Assembly (NCBI RefSeq): GCF_016920785.2 | Contig: NW_024609836.1 | Span: forward strand, 5,884,406 to 5,948,405 | Reading direction: 5' to 3' | Length of the DNA stretch: 64,000 nt | Source: Ixodes scapularis | Taxonomy: Eukaryota > Arthropoda > Arachnida > Ixodida > Ixodidae | Part shown: piece after piece, positions 9,911 to 19,770 of the stretch | Position numbering within the stretch: position 1 is the first letter of the stretch | How the letters are laid out: each line of letters starts with the position of its first letter | Position numbers and translations under genes: made by a program | The notes under the pieces: generated by a model | Told to the model about the DNA's origin: nothing | Database searches by the model: none | Seen by the model: only the letters and a program-made list of their open reading frames with translations

Positions 9911-10695
9911 TTGTTTCTACTTTTTTTTTTTTTTAAAAACGGGCTTTTTTTTTTTTGACGCAAAGTTTTATTTTATTGTTATCCTTCACACAAACGTCCT
10001 TCGGCCTTGGGGTCGTGGAAATCGGGGATGAAGCGTGCACAGAGTAAATCGTTGTTTGCGTCCCTTTTATTTTTCACGGACGTCCTGTGACCTCCGTACG
10101 ATTCGTGGTCACCGCAATCTAACGCGGGGAAAAACGGGTCGCCTGCTCTGTAGTCAGGGTATTCCTAGGGGCTGTTCTTCTGGAAATTCACATATCACCC
10201 AAAAAGGTGACATGGGTAATGATTACGGTATGTTTTTTCCGGTGTTTATTTTTGAGCGAAAATCGGTGCATGTTTTTCGGTGCTTATTTTTTAATCACCA
10301 GTGTATTATGGGTTGAACTTCTTGTGATGACGCTAAAAAGCGTTGATAACCAAAGAAAAATGCGATTGGACAAGAACATCTCAAATTTCTAATTCTATTC
10401 ACATATCCATTACGCTCTTCTCGTGGGAGCATCCATCCTGACGAAAAATGCCTAAGTCATTGAGCTGTGAACGCATACTCAGTGTACAATCTTTCGGCCT
10501 AGAGAGGTATTGCGCACGTTTGAACACGCTTCAAAGCCCAGTAGACGAAGTTGGTGGCACCCAGAAGGCGAGTTTTTGAATGGTCTGTAGTAGGCAAAAG
10601 AAACAAATAACAATCAACGCATATCAGCTCTTCAAGCGAAGAGGCGCGTTTCTACGGTCGATGGTTCCGGACGGCACTAATGTTGTTGGCGTTGT
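9911..10695. other. No gene recognised
   Basis: T-rich runs at 9920-9957, then a short stretch at 10230-10320 with repeated 'ttttcggtg(c/t)ttattttt' words. Nothing coding is supported. Confidence 0.45.
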
Positions 10696-10858
10696 CGTAA
10701 GATGACGTCAGTTCATACGAACTGACGTCATCTTACGTGATCACGTGACACAAACACGTCATCCTACATCATCTCGTTACACGAAATGACGTCATCTTAC
10801 GTGATCACGCTGCACGAAATGATTTCATCTAACGTGACCACGTAACACGTCATCTTGT
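10696..10858. repeat. Perfect 19-bp palindrome plus ~33-bp tandem repeats
   Basis: Positions 10696-10737 form a perfect hairpin (arm cgtaagatgacgtcagttc, loop atac). The right arm then starts about four tandem units of roughly 33 bp, each with 'gacgtcatcttacgtgatcacg' cut to variants such as 'cacgtcatcctacatcatc'. The units contain CRE-like TGACGTCA and 'cacgtg' words. No coding. Confidence 0.8.
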
Positions 10859-11795
10859 AAGTCAACCTCTCCCCACAGCAGCGCCTTCCGGGCCCGTGCA
10901 GTGCTGTAGTCGAAATCAAGCTCCCTATGGCAAGCGAAAGCTTCTGAAGTCTCACATTGAGAATACTCGCAAGCGACCGTCTGTGGAAGCTTCGCACGTT
11001 GAGGTTTTTGGTGAGATCGAGCCATCGTGTTCCATTAACTATAGTTGAAGTTATCATTCAATAAAGCCCTAAAAATATGAATGTAGTTGGTGTAGATATC
11101 AAGATCTAATCAAAAATGCGGTTTGACGTCGTTTAATTAACGTGTATATACAAGTGTAGAAAAAAATGAGTTATATGTGCATAGATGTTTAAAAAAGTGT
11201 TTATTATTCGACATAGGACTTTGGGAGAAGGATGTGTTCAGATTTTTCTTCATGAGCGCAAATATACCTGACGCAATAAATAGTGACGATTTCATCGTCC
11301 CAGTGGTGAGCAGGTGATTTCTTGCTCGAAACAATGATGCCATTTCATAAACCAAGTTCTGTGACATATGCTTTTCTAATGTCTGGTCACTATTTTGTAA
11401 ACCTTTCAGTCCAAACGAGTATACTTTTGTTTGTTTTTGTTAGCTTAGGAGGGGGTCACAGAGCCTATCTTTTTCTCTTCCTCTAGGACAGACGTACAGA
11501 GTTATACCGCAACACGCATCTGTGGAGCACACAGAGCTATCGCTCTCCTGTTGGCGGTACAGTAGCAGACGACACAACGCAGCTCCGTAGTCTATCGAGG
11601 GCACGGCTAGCCGCGGCCCGTAGCGCGACCGTTCAGACTAGGGAAATGGTTTTGAAGAACCGAGAAATGGTATCTTGTATACAATAATCACATGTCGTTA
11701 GTATATTCTACTTGCTAAGCCAAATAAATATTTGCAGCTTGTGAGAATATGTTTGCGTGACGATTTACCGTTCACACCCCTGACGGATGGGGCGG
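10859..11795. other. No gene recognised
   Basis: Mixed sequence with short frames on the minus strand (10797-11057, 11137-11367) lacking motifs. Nothing with a partner in the window was found. Confidence 0.4.
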
Positions 11796-11885
11796 CGGAG
11801 AAAAGCTCACCGGAGAAAAGCTCACCGGAGAAAAGCTCACCGGAGATAAGCTCACCGGAGAAAAGCTCACCGGAGGAAAGCTCAC
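11796..11885. repeat. 15-bp tandem repeat, six units
   Basis: Six exact-length copies of cggagaaaagctcac (with one 'gagat' and one 'gagga' variant) form the outer end of the left inverted repeat of the surrounding element. Right-end copies of the same word occur only singly, so the expansion is local. Confidence 0.95.
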
Positions 11886-13134
11886 CGCAAAACCGGCAGA
11901 TTCGGAGAAAAGCTCACCGCGGCTGTTGAGCGGATGCGGAAAAAAGCTCACCGATTTTTTCTTTAACTTAGCGGATTCTGCATCAAACGTTGTAATTTAA
12001 CATAATTCGCATTCGTCACTTCATTAAAAATATGTCTACTTTTTTGCAGTATTCTTGAAGTTCATTGGGCATATTTACTAATTCATCAGAAATTAGTAAT
12101 CACCCATTCTGTATATTAATGAAGCCGCAAGTACAAAATCATAACATCGTACACCGGTAAAAAAGACAATTTATTGACAACTGGCAAGGTGCCATCGGTA
12201 GCTCTGTCAAATAAAGATGTTTGTTCTTTGTGAGCTAATATCAATAGCGGTGTGGTGAACCGTTCCAGTTTCAAATATTGTGTAGTGCCTAATAGGTAAG
12301 TAGGTGTTTGTTGATGTAATCAGTGTCGGCTACGCTGTTTTTTTGTTTTTTTTTCTGTTAAATTCACTAACAAAACTTTAGTTGCGAGAACAGATTCGTC
12401 CTGTCGTGTTTGTTGTCTTCACTCCGTCGTCGTCGTTTGAGCGGTTTTTATCATGTATAACGTTTACCAACTCGCCCTATTCGCCACCTTAAAGAAGACT
12501 ATTTCTTATATAGGTCACGAGTAACAACGGTGCCAGTGTGCAGCTCTGAAGGTCATTGGTGCCTCGCCGTAGAAAGGCACTATCACACAAAGGCAACCTG
12601 TAGAAACACCAGCACGAACGGCTAGAAAACGTGCTTCTCCGTGAAAGAAAAAAGTTTTTATATCCTGCTGACTGTTTTGTCCTTTTTTCAAAAATTAACA
12701 AAAGCTTCAAAGAGAATTTCAAGCACAGCGTTGTTGTGCGCATGCACTTTCGGATCTTTGGCATTTACAGTTTTGATTTCTAGGTTTTAGGCAGACATTA
12801 TTAAGTTTTCGAACTTTTTTCTGTTTTTCAAGTTCATACAAATTTGAGTTGGGCTTTCGTTGCCTACAGAGTAAGCCACAGAAAACACTCGCCCGCAATT
12901 ATTAATTTGGGAGCAATATACCTAATAAGCTTAACAAATAATACAAAAAAGGACATTTTCGTTTTTACAAAGCTGACAAATTTTAATGATAATAAATTGA
13001 TATATGTTACGCATGATCCAATAGCCTCCATATAAAAAGAAGAAAAAAAAATCGGTGAGCTTTTTTTCGCATACGCTCAATGGCCGGTGAGCTTTTCTCC
13101 GCATCCGCCGGTTTTGCGGTGAGCTTTTCTCCGG
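11796..13134. mobile_element. 1.34-kb element with ~90-bp terminal inverted repeats
   Basis: Left 11870-11961 and right 13037-13134 are inverted copies: both run 'ggaaagctcaccgcaaaacc' (or ggagaaaag...), then about 40 bases later 'aaaaagctcaccgattttt'. The left end additionally carries a six-unit tandem expansion of the outer 15 bases. The 1.08-kb interior has no long open frame and no transposase motif, so it is a non-autonomous DNA element. An 8-bp direct repeat 'gacggatg' lies just outside both ends (11782-11789 and 13140-13147), but a few bases separate it from the repeats, so it is only a candidate target duplication. The superfamily is unknown. Confidence 0.75.
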
Positions 13135-14171
13135 GATTCGACGGATGTTAGCGAATCCTTCATGTTCGTGGCTCGCAGTTATCGGTACCCCCCTCGGAGT
13201 GACTTCACCATATATATTTTTTTCTTGCTTGCAGGACATCATAAAAATCACAAACACGCGAGAAAAAAAAATCTTATGAGTACGCGTGATTTTGAGCTTC
13301 GCAGCTCTAAAGATGCCCGGTAAATGTCGTCCAGCTTGGGAAGAAACTAATCCTTTTTGTTGGAGTTCGACTATCGTATGCTGGCAGCTCGTTTCCGGTC
13401 TGTTTTGTCTATACTCCGTTTCACCGTAATTTGGCAACCCTCAGTCAGAGCTGCTGTGAGGGAATCACAGTCGCGGAGCAAAGCACGTGACAGCTACTTT
13501 TAGGAGCAGTACTATGGCACCTGCAGCGCGTCTCCGACCGGTGTGTTTAGCGCCTTATGCTGGCCATACATCAAAAGTGGTCCCGAAGTGCAACAAATGA
13601 CGTCACAGAAGACGGAGTGTCACGCTGTTGCATCTCGCGATCCTGGCAATTCATCGTAGAAATGCTGTCGAAAACCACGAGGGAACACGAGTGTCGCTGT
13701 CGTCATGGCGTCCCAACGAAAAGCAATGATACAATTTCGACGTTTTTGTAATTCGGTAATTTAAATTACTGTATACAATTTTTAAGAAAATAAAGACATC
13801 ATAACCAAATAGGAACTTCCGTGCTAAAACATGCAGTGCGAAGTGAAGACAACTACTATCTTTTTTTTTCTTGATGTCCACAAAAAAAAAAGGCTATGCA
13901 GCATCGATCCTACCGTTTTTTTCTTTTTTCGCACATTATGTGATGTCCTCTAACACGAAAGTACCGACGTAAAAGCGCTGTAGAGACGATATAAAAACAA
14001 AAATTTAAGTGAATCGAGCTTTGTAGTGGAACGGAAAAAAATAAATAATTAACGACTTTTTACGGTAAACACTTCTCCTCTAAGTAGAACTTCAAAAAAG
14101 TGACGGTTACGCGCTTTCATGCCCATTTCAACAAAGTTGGGAGAACGATGTATTGCATCTTGTGAATAGAC
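13135..14171. other. No gene recognised
   Basis: AT-rich with several A/T runs (13863-13891). Both strands were read without a recognisable motif. Confidence 0.45.
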
Positions 14172-14363
14172 ATGTGGAGCAGCATGTTTATGTTAGAGGC
14201 ATTGTGTGTAATTGCTGCGCAGTACCTGCCAAAAGAAGATATTATTTGGGCACAGTCTCAAGCGTTTCCGTCTGTGTGTGCTACGAATACAGCAACTCTT
14301 TTCGTAGAAGAAGTGATGAGGAAATGGCGTGCCCTTGATGATACGATTGTGATTATGAAATAA
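14172..14363 (+). other. Short open frame followed by AATAAA
   Basis: 63 codons, starting MWSSMFMLEALCVIAAQ and ending MRKWRALDDTIVIMK, stop overlapping an AATAAA (about 14360-14366). The amino-acid mix is protein-like and the poly(A) signal placement would suit a terminal exon, but no good acceptor precedes it and an in-frame TGA lies three codons upstream of the ATG. I do not recognise the product. It could be a retroposed gene end or chance. Confidence 0.25.
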
Positions 14364-14368
14364 AATTT

Positions 14369-15055
14369 TTAATCAGCCAATAATTGCGACCTGTCCGGTC
14401 GCCTGGAACCCCGACAACAACTATCGTTCTCTGGGAAGTTCATTCTAATATTTACACGTTTTGTGGAGTTCATCGAGCGAATAAGAATGTTCCAACAATG
14501 AGCTAAACCTACACGAGTTCCCGAATTTAACACGGCGCTTTTGAATTTTAGCGCCGTAGATAGTTCTGCGAACAGTGTATACTTCTGTGCAAATATTCGT
14601 CTAACAGTTTTGCAACGTTGGAAAGCATCGGAATGATTCAGAATCACTGCGGAGTTGATACTCGGGAAGATAAGACGGACACTTGGGAGAAACGGATTGT
14701 GGCATTTGAGACAGGGGCACAACCGGGGGACAAACGTGCTACAATCGCATACCCTTCCAAGGTCATCGCTTGGGCGACCGCACGCGCGCCCAAGAAACCT
14801 TTCTTTTCTTCTTTTTAGGGGTGGTGGTGGGGGGGGAGGAGGGAGGGGAGGGGAGTGGTGTGGGCGCTGATTGTCTTCCTCCTTTGTGGCTTTTGACAGA
14901 CGCACAACGAGACTGGCAGAACAAGCGCATGATTCATTTCTTTCGATGGAGGCGTTCTGTCTGTATATGCGAACATGATTTTTTTCCTCTTTTAGTAGTT
15001 GGTTGTTCTTGCCTTGACTCGGGTCCCAGTTGGTGCGTTGTCGTTGTATGCCCAC
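14369..15055 (-). other. Long unrecognised open frame, 228 codons
   Basis: It is one of the longest uninterrupted frames outside transposons. It crosses the reverse complement of a G-rich run, giving a poly-proline stretch (about ten Pro). The downstream half (VCDCSTFVPRLCPCLKCHN) is cysteine-rich. There is no start context, splice logic or family match I can name. It may be chance openness. Confidence 0.2.
14818..14863 (+). repeat. G-rich tract with G-quadruplex potential
   Basis: At least five runs of three or more G occur within 46 bases, including runs of four and eight, separated by one or two bases. Such spacing meets the usual G-quadruplex rule. Confidence 0.7.
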
Positions 15056-16740
15056 TATTTTTTTTTTTTTTTGGTTTATGGTAGTTTTTGCGCTGATGGC
15101 GTATCAAGGTAGACAAAAATAAAAAAAAAAATAAAATAGCGCCTCGACGAAAAAAAAAAAAAAAAAAGTTGTTGGGATCAGGAACGTTTTCAAGGCGATT
15201 TTAGGAGCCTGCAGTGTTACCACAGGTGCAGGATTGAGAGCGTAACCCACGCACTTGAAGAGAAGGGGAAGCTCTCGTCTTATTGGAACTCTCTTTTATG
15301 GGTTTCCACGTCGCGATTGTCCTTCAAACTCAACTGTCATTTATTTCTCGCTCGTGGCTTCCAAGTACTGGAAGCCACGACTCGAGCCACAATAGTTTTG
15401 CGAAATCAAGGTTTCGCTGAAATGGATAACTCTCACGTACAGTTCGACGCGCAATACTTTTGCCGTATTGACTCGCGAGAGATGCCCCCAACACGGCTGA
15501 GTATGGCGGTGCTCCAGACCCAACATCTAAATTTTGTTGCCTTACCTGTTACTATTTCGCGTCCATTTTGAGCCATATCAAAATGAAAGCGCATGATGAA
15601 ATAAAAATGACACTCGTTTTCCGCTCGATGGAAATTTCACGCCAGCTCGCTGTCTTTGCTGGTACCTTGAGCGTTTCCCAACGATGCGGAGAGTTAAAAA
15701 AAAAAAAAAAAAAAAACATGTACGATGGCATCCTTTGCACACTCATTACTTCTATAACACTGAGCCACCTCGTATCCTTTTGTTTTTCTTTCATGGTACT
15801 AATTTCTTTCTGCGCATTACGGCTGTTACGACGCTAAGTCTGTCTGCCCTTCGAATTTGAACTTAGGCTCAGATCAGGGACGAACCAGTTTAAATAAGGA
15901 AAATATAATTAACACTGTAGCAAAGTAAATCTATCATATCGATCGGAAATACGATTTGGCACATTCCATCTGAACACATATTATGCACAGCGAATGCAAT
16001 AGCGAGTCAGCGTGCAAAACGCCGCCACACTGAGCTACCATAACATCTCAGCGATTTTTGCGTAGCACCGAGCACGGAAAAGAGAATACAGTTATTCATT
16101 CACATAAACGAAGCAAATTTATTCAAAGCCCGGACACTCCGTACGTCCAATCTAGCTAAGGTTATCAATAGACTCGACCATGTCATTTGTCGAAACAGAT
16201 AAAAGACCTTGGCAAAAATGATTAGACTGAATAAGTGAATCTAACGCACGTATTTTGCCAACCGACGGTCGCGCGCCTTCAATACCCTTTCCAATTGTCA
16301 TTGCGCGCCTTGGACACACTTTGGGGAGCAATGCATATTTACATCGCCGCCCGAGGTCTCCATTGAACGTGTAGTGCTGACCCAAATAAAATGCTAACCT
16401 GACTCTCAATCGCTCACCGCAAAGGACGATTTCGAACAGGCGGTACTGTAGGTCACTTGAGATAAAAAAAGAAAAACAAGCTACAGAAACGAGCGTCGTA
16501 AAAAAGGGGACCGGCATTTTTATTCCTACCTCCGAACAGAAACGAGCGCCACCCACTGCATCACACAGCGCAGAGGCCGGACTCGGCCACCGCGCGTACA
16601 TACCAAGCGCGCTCGAGGGAGGGAGAAACTACTTCCGCCGGGAGAACACGGCACATTTCGGGATCTATTTCACGCAGCGGATAACGCGGGCCTTTTCACA
16701 CCTCGATACTGGCGCCATCTAGAAGTTGCGCGTTCAACCA
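15056..16740. other. No gene recognised
   Basis: Contains T- and A-runs (15059-15072, 15121-15167, 15696-15716) and a perfect 12-bp hairpin at 15352-15380 (arm tcgtggcttcca, 5-nt loop). The minus frame at 16152-16601 (149 codons) lacks a recognisable domain. Confidence 0.4.
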
Positions 16741-16754
16741 CGTTTCGAGCCGCG

Positions 16755-16767
16755 CGCCATCTGGTGG
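16755..16767 (-). promoter_or_regulatory. CTCF-like motif
   Basis: The minus strand reads CCACCAGATGGCG, which satisfies the core CTCF consensus CCASYAGRKGGCR at every position. It lies 15-30 bases upstream of the TATA-like box that follows. A weaker relative ('ctagatggcgcc') lies at about 16710-16724. Binding in this organism is inference. Confidence 0.35.
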
Positions 16768-16780
16768 CTGAAACGGACGA

Positions 16781-16817
16781 ATAAATAGAGGTACCGCGCC
16801 CTCTTAAGTGTGCAGTG
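16781..16817 (+). promoter_or_regulatory. Candidate core promoter (TATA-like + initiator)
   Basis: ATAAATAG at about 16781-16788 lies 30 bases upstream of GCAGTG (16812-16817), close to the arthropod initiator TCAGT. Distance and order are those of a TATA/Inr promoter. The region just upstream is GC-rich. Confidence 0.4.
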
Positions 16818-17014
16818 AACTTGTGCTCTGATATAGTGTGTGCTGGCATGCGATTTTCGTTTGGGTACGTCACCAGTGGCAACGAAAGCCAGATCTGTAT
16901 TGATAGTCACGTGACAAGACTTTGCGCCTCGATCTGCCGAAAGTGCTAAGGCGCTGGAAGTTGGTGTTATGGATGAACTGGTGATGTTGATGCGAATTTT
17001 TTGGTTGTGCGCAG
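16813..17014 (+). CDS. Candidate first exon with start codon and donor
   Basis: From the inferred start site, an exon can run to a good donor GCAG|GTGAGC (GT at 17015). ATG at 16969 opens MDELVMLMRIFWLCAG, a hydrophobic stretch like the beginning of a signal peptide, in frame to the donor. An upstream ATG at 16849 opens a 33-codon frame that stops before, so it would be an upstream ORF. No second exon was identified in the satellite-rich sequence that follows. It could also be part of a repeat promoter. Confidence 0.35.
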
Positions 17015-17529
17015 GTGAGCACGGGTTACAAAATACGAAGATAAATTGACGAACCTTAAAACAATCTCGGGTGGTCGCCTAGGAAGCGATGCAGGCCTGA
17101 AATCACCTGGAGAGGGGGTAGTGTAGCGGCGCCCCTGAGGCGCGTACCAGGGCCCAGGACCCATGGAAGACGACAACGCGCCTCCAAAATGCAAGAATGG
17201 TACAATTCGATCCGTTCTAGACGCAATGGGCTTCACAAATTAAACCCGTAACAATATTTTAAACAAACCAAAATTATAACAAGCACGTCTAAAAGGAATG
17301 ATATTTCCAACATGCTTTCATATTATTTTTTTTTCTTCCGTGTACATTGAGTTTTGTAAATGACCTCTTTAGCGTCATCGATGTGCAATTAATAGCATTT
17401 TGAAATACGCAGATTAATGTGTAAATGATTAAACTTCTCAACCTCTCAAAAATTAAGTTTTGTTTGCGGCTCTTGAGCACTGTCACCTTGACCACAGTGA
17501 TTCTGCGGCTGGAGATCTAGCTGGAAAAT
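17015..17529. other. No gene recognised
   Basis: AT-rich after 17240, without features. A short frame from ATG at 17162 (MEDDNAPPKCKNG) ends after 27 codons and is probably chance. Confidence 0.4.
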
Positions 17530-18055
17530 CTAAAAACGTCGAACAAAACGTGAGTGGTCGACGTTGCCAGCACGTCTTGTATGACGTTTACGACATTTTG
17601 GTGTGAACGCCACGTCGCTGAAACGTCACTGACGAAGCAATAATGTAACGTCACCCTGGACTTTATTTTAACTTTGAATACACGTGAGTGTTCGACGTTG
17701 CTAAAACGTCTTGTCTTGACGTCGTGGCGACGATGACGACGTTAAAGTTGAAACGTGACGTCGCCAGCACGTCACGGACAGGACGATAATGGGACGTCAT
17801 CTATGAACTTCAGTTCAACGTCGAAGAAACGTGAGAGTTGGACGTTGTGAGAACGTCGTGCATCGACGTCGTGGGAACGTTGACGACGTCAGAGTTGAAA
17901 TACAACGTCGTCAAAACGTCACTGATTGGACTCTAATGGAACGTTATATAAGGACGTCACCTCAACATCGAAAAAACGTGATCGAAGTCATGCGGGACGT
18001 CACGGACGTCCAGGACTTTTTCTCGACGTTTCCACGACGTTTTGTGCTGCTTGGG
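17530..18055 (+). repeat. ACGT-rich satellite, ~134/147-bp units
   Basis: The word 'cgtgag(t/a)g' followed by 'ttcgacgttg' recurs at about 17549, 17683 and 17830, with a fourth, diverged copy near 17977, giving periods of 134, 147 and 147 bases. Units are full of 'aaacgtc' and 'gacgtcg'. The array ends at TGTGCTGCTTGGG (18043-18055), the same terminal sequence as the block at 7653. No protein is encoded. Confidence 0.85.
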
Positions 18056-18277
18056 ACGCGACTTTCCCCTAGCGCTCCACCCCCTTAGCCACCATGAATT
18101 ATTCAGGAGATTGGGTCGTGTCTCATCACTTACCCTGCCAGCGCCGAGTTCTCTTTATGTCCGGCAGATCTGGACTTGCTTACAAGCTCGTGCTGATTTT
18201 GTTGCTCGCAATTACCGGACTCGTTTCCCTTTCGTAGCTTTTCGACGAGACCAGAATGACTTTATGCACGTTTCGCC

Positions 18278-18465
18278 ATGAATTTCGTTGTGGAACGGCC
18301 GAGATGCCTGGTCTGTGCAGGGAACTGCCAGCAGCACTCCATCAGGCGATGGCAAAATGTTGGTGTGCATTGCTCGCGGGAAAAAGGATACCGCCAGAAG
18401 AAGTGTGGTTGCAAAAAATCGGGAGAAAGGATTTTATACCCCCGACATGTGCAAGCGTGCTTGAA
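18278..18465 (+). pseudogene. Degenerate THAP-like exon with perfect donor
   Basis: ATG at 18278 opens a cysteine-rich frame (RPRCLVCAGNCQQHS) that reaches GAA|GTAAGT, an ideal 5' splice site (GT at 18466). In a second frame the same bases read VWLQKIGRKDFIPP, close to the 'W...IGRKDF.P' helix of THAP zinc-finger domains (found in P-element transposases and their host relatives). A frameshift of a THAP exon explains both halves: the C-x2-C start in one frame and the WLQ-IGRKDF end in another. The C-terminal CxxHF is not visible. The THAP reading is inference. Confidence 0.35.
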
Positions 18466-18973
18466 GTAAGTAGCCGGTACTTAGGAAGCAGGCTTAGCGC
18501 AACTGAGCGATTATTTTATTTTACTCGATCGTGAGAGTGAACTTTCGCAAAGTTTCACGCTGTACGTACATACTTGCCAACAAAATAACTGTCATTATTG
18601 CAGCCTTTAATAAAAGGGGCTCTGAAAAAAAGGAAGTATATATTTTCCCGGCACTTGGCGTTTTTCTGCGAGTACATATGATGCCGATCAAACATATTAG
18701 CAAAGCGTATTGGTTCGTGCAGGTCAGCAAATGTACATCTGCTTTCGGTACGAACCATTTAACTGGTCAGCGAAGCTGTCCAGTTAACCCGCAACGATTG
18801 CCTACTGCACTATACAAAATGCCGCCGCTGGTCGCAGCACGCCGCCTTTGGTCGCATTGCCGTTTCTTTCCCCTTTGCCGCTCCTAGTATTGACGATGCT
18901 CCTCGGGAGTCCTAACTACGCGTGGCCTATTCATCGCGGTGCTGCAGCAACAATGAATTCAGTTGCAATACTC
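18466..18973. other. No gene recognised
   Basis: Mixed sequence downstream of the donor. No motif-bearing frame was seen. Confidence 0.4.
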
Positions 18974-19164
18974 CGTTTCATCTTACGTTTAAGCGCAGCG
19001 GATGTTACGAGCCATCGGAGCCAATCGGAGGGGGTGGGAGTGTCACATGACCTTAGAGAGGGGGCACAGCGACGCGCGGAAAGCCTATTACGGGCCACGT
19101 CCACAGAACCGGATTGGCTAAGATAGCTCGTAGCATCCGCTGCGTCCGGGTATAAGGTGAAACG
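18974..19164. mobile_element. 190-bp MITE-like palindromic element
   Basis: Left 18974-19029 and right 19109-19164 are inverted copies of about 55 bp ('gcagcggatgttacgagc' against 'gctcgtagcatccgctgc'). The 80-bp interior is GC-rich. No clear target duplication was seen. Confidence 0.7.
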
Positions 19165-19199
19165 TGGTATAGACTGTTTTTTTTATATATGAAAGGCTA

Positions 19200-19770
19200 G
19201 TGACGTCATCTCCCACGTCGCAAGCAGCCGTCGCCGCGGCAGCTTGGGCAACAGTGATCTTCACCAGGAACGTATGCGGTGAGCACTACGTGATTCGCAT
19301 TGTTTTCAAGAGCACCTTATCATTCATTATATGGTTAGGATGCTTGTTTTGTGCTTATTCTTTATTGAGACGAATGTTGTGCTCTATGCTGTATGCGTCG
19401 TGTTTCTACTTTTCACTTCAATCTTCTAAAGTCTTTTTTTTTTCCGTAAGAACGCCGACACAAAAACACACGCGGGGAGGAGGAACGTGCTTCGGATTGT
19501 TCGCAGGCGCCGTTGTCATCCATTAGACAGTTTTCACTTCACACGATAGCTTCGAATGACGTCAACCCCTTTCGAAGCAGCTGCAAGCCTAATCTTTACT
19601 GGAACGCGTGGGAGGGTGTTCCTATTTTTCACACGCGCCTTATCATCCATCATGTGGTTTTGATGCTTGTTTCGTGCTTTTCATTATTATTTATCTATAT
19701 TGAAAAGGATACTGAGTTGAATGCTGTATGCCTGATTTCAAAGGAGATAAGCTGTTTTGCCTTCAGTTGT
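19200..19770 (+). repeat. Diverged tandem duplication, ~350-bp unit
   Basis: The unit at 19200-19440 and the unit at 19558-19770 align from 'gacgtca' through 'cttatca(t/c)tcat' to 'gatgcttgttt(t/c)gtgctt' and 'ttattga'. The copies differ at roughly a quarter of sites. No conserved frame was seen. Confidence 0.6.

Noticed and set aside
11796..11885. Short regular repeats that might suggest a CRISPR array
   Set aside because: The 15-bp units are directly adjacent without spacers, lie in a eukaryotic transposon end, and no cas genes exist here.
14369..15055. 228-codon frame as a confident gene
   Set aside because: No start or splice logic, poly-proline from a G-rich tract, no recognised domain. 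Kept only as a low-confidence feature.
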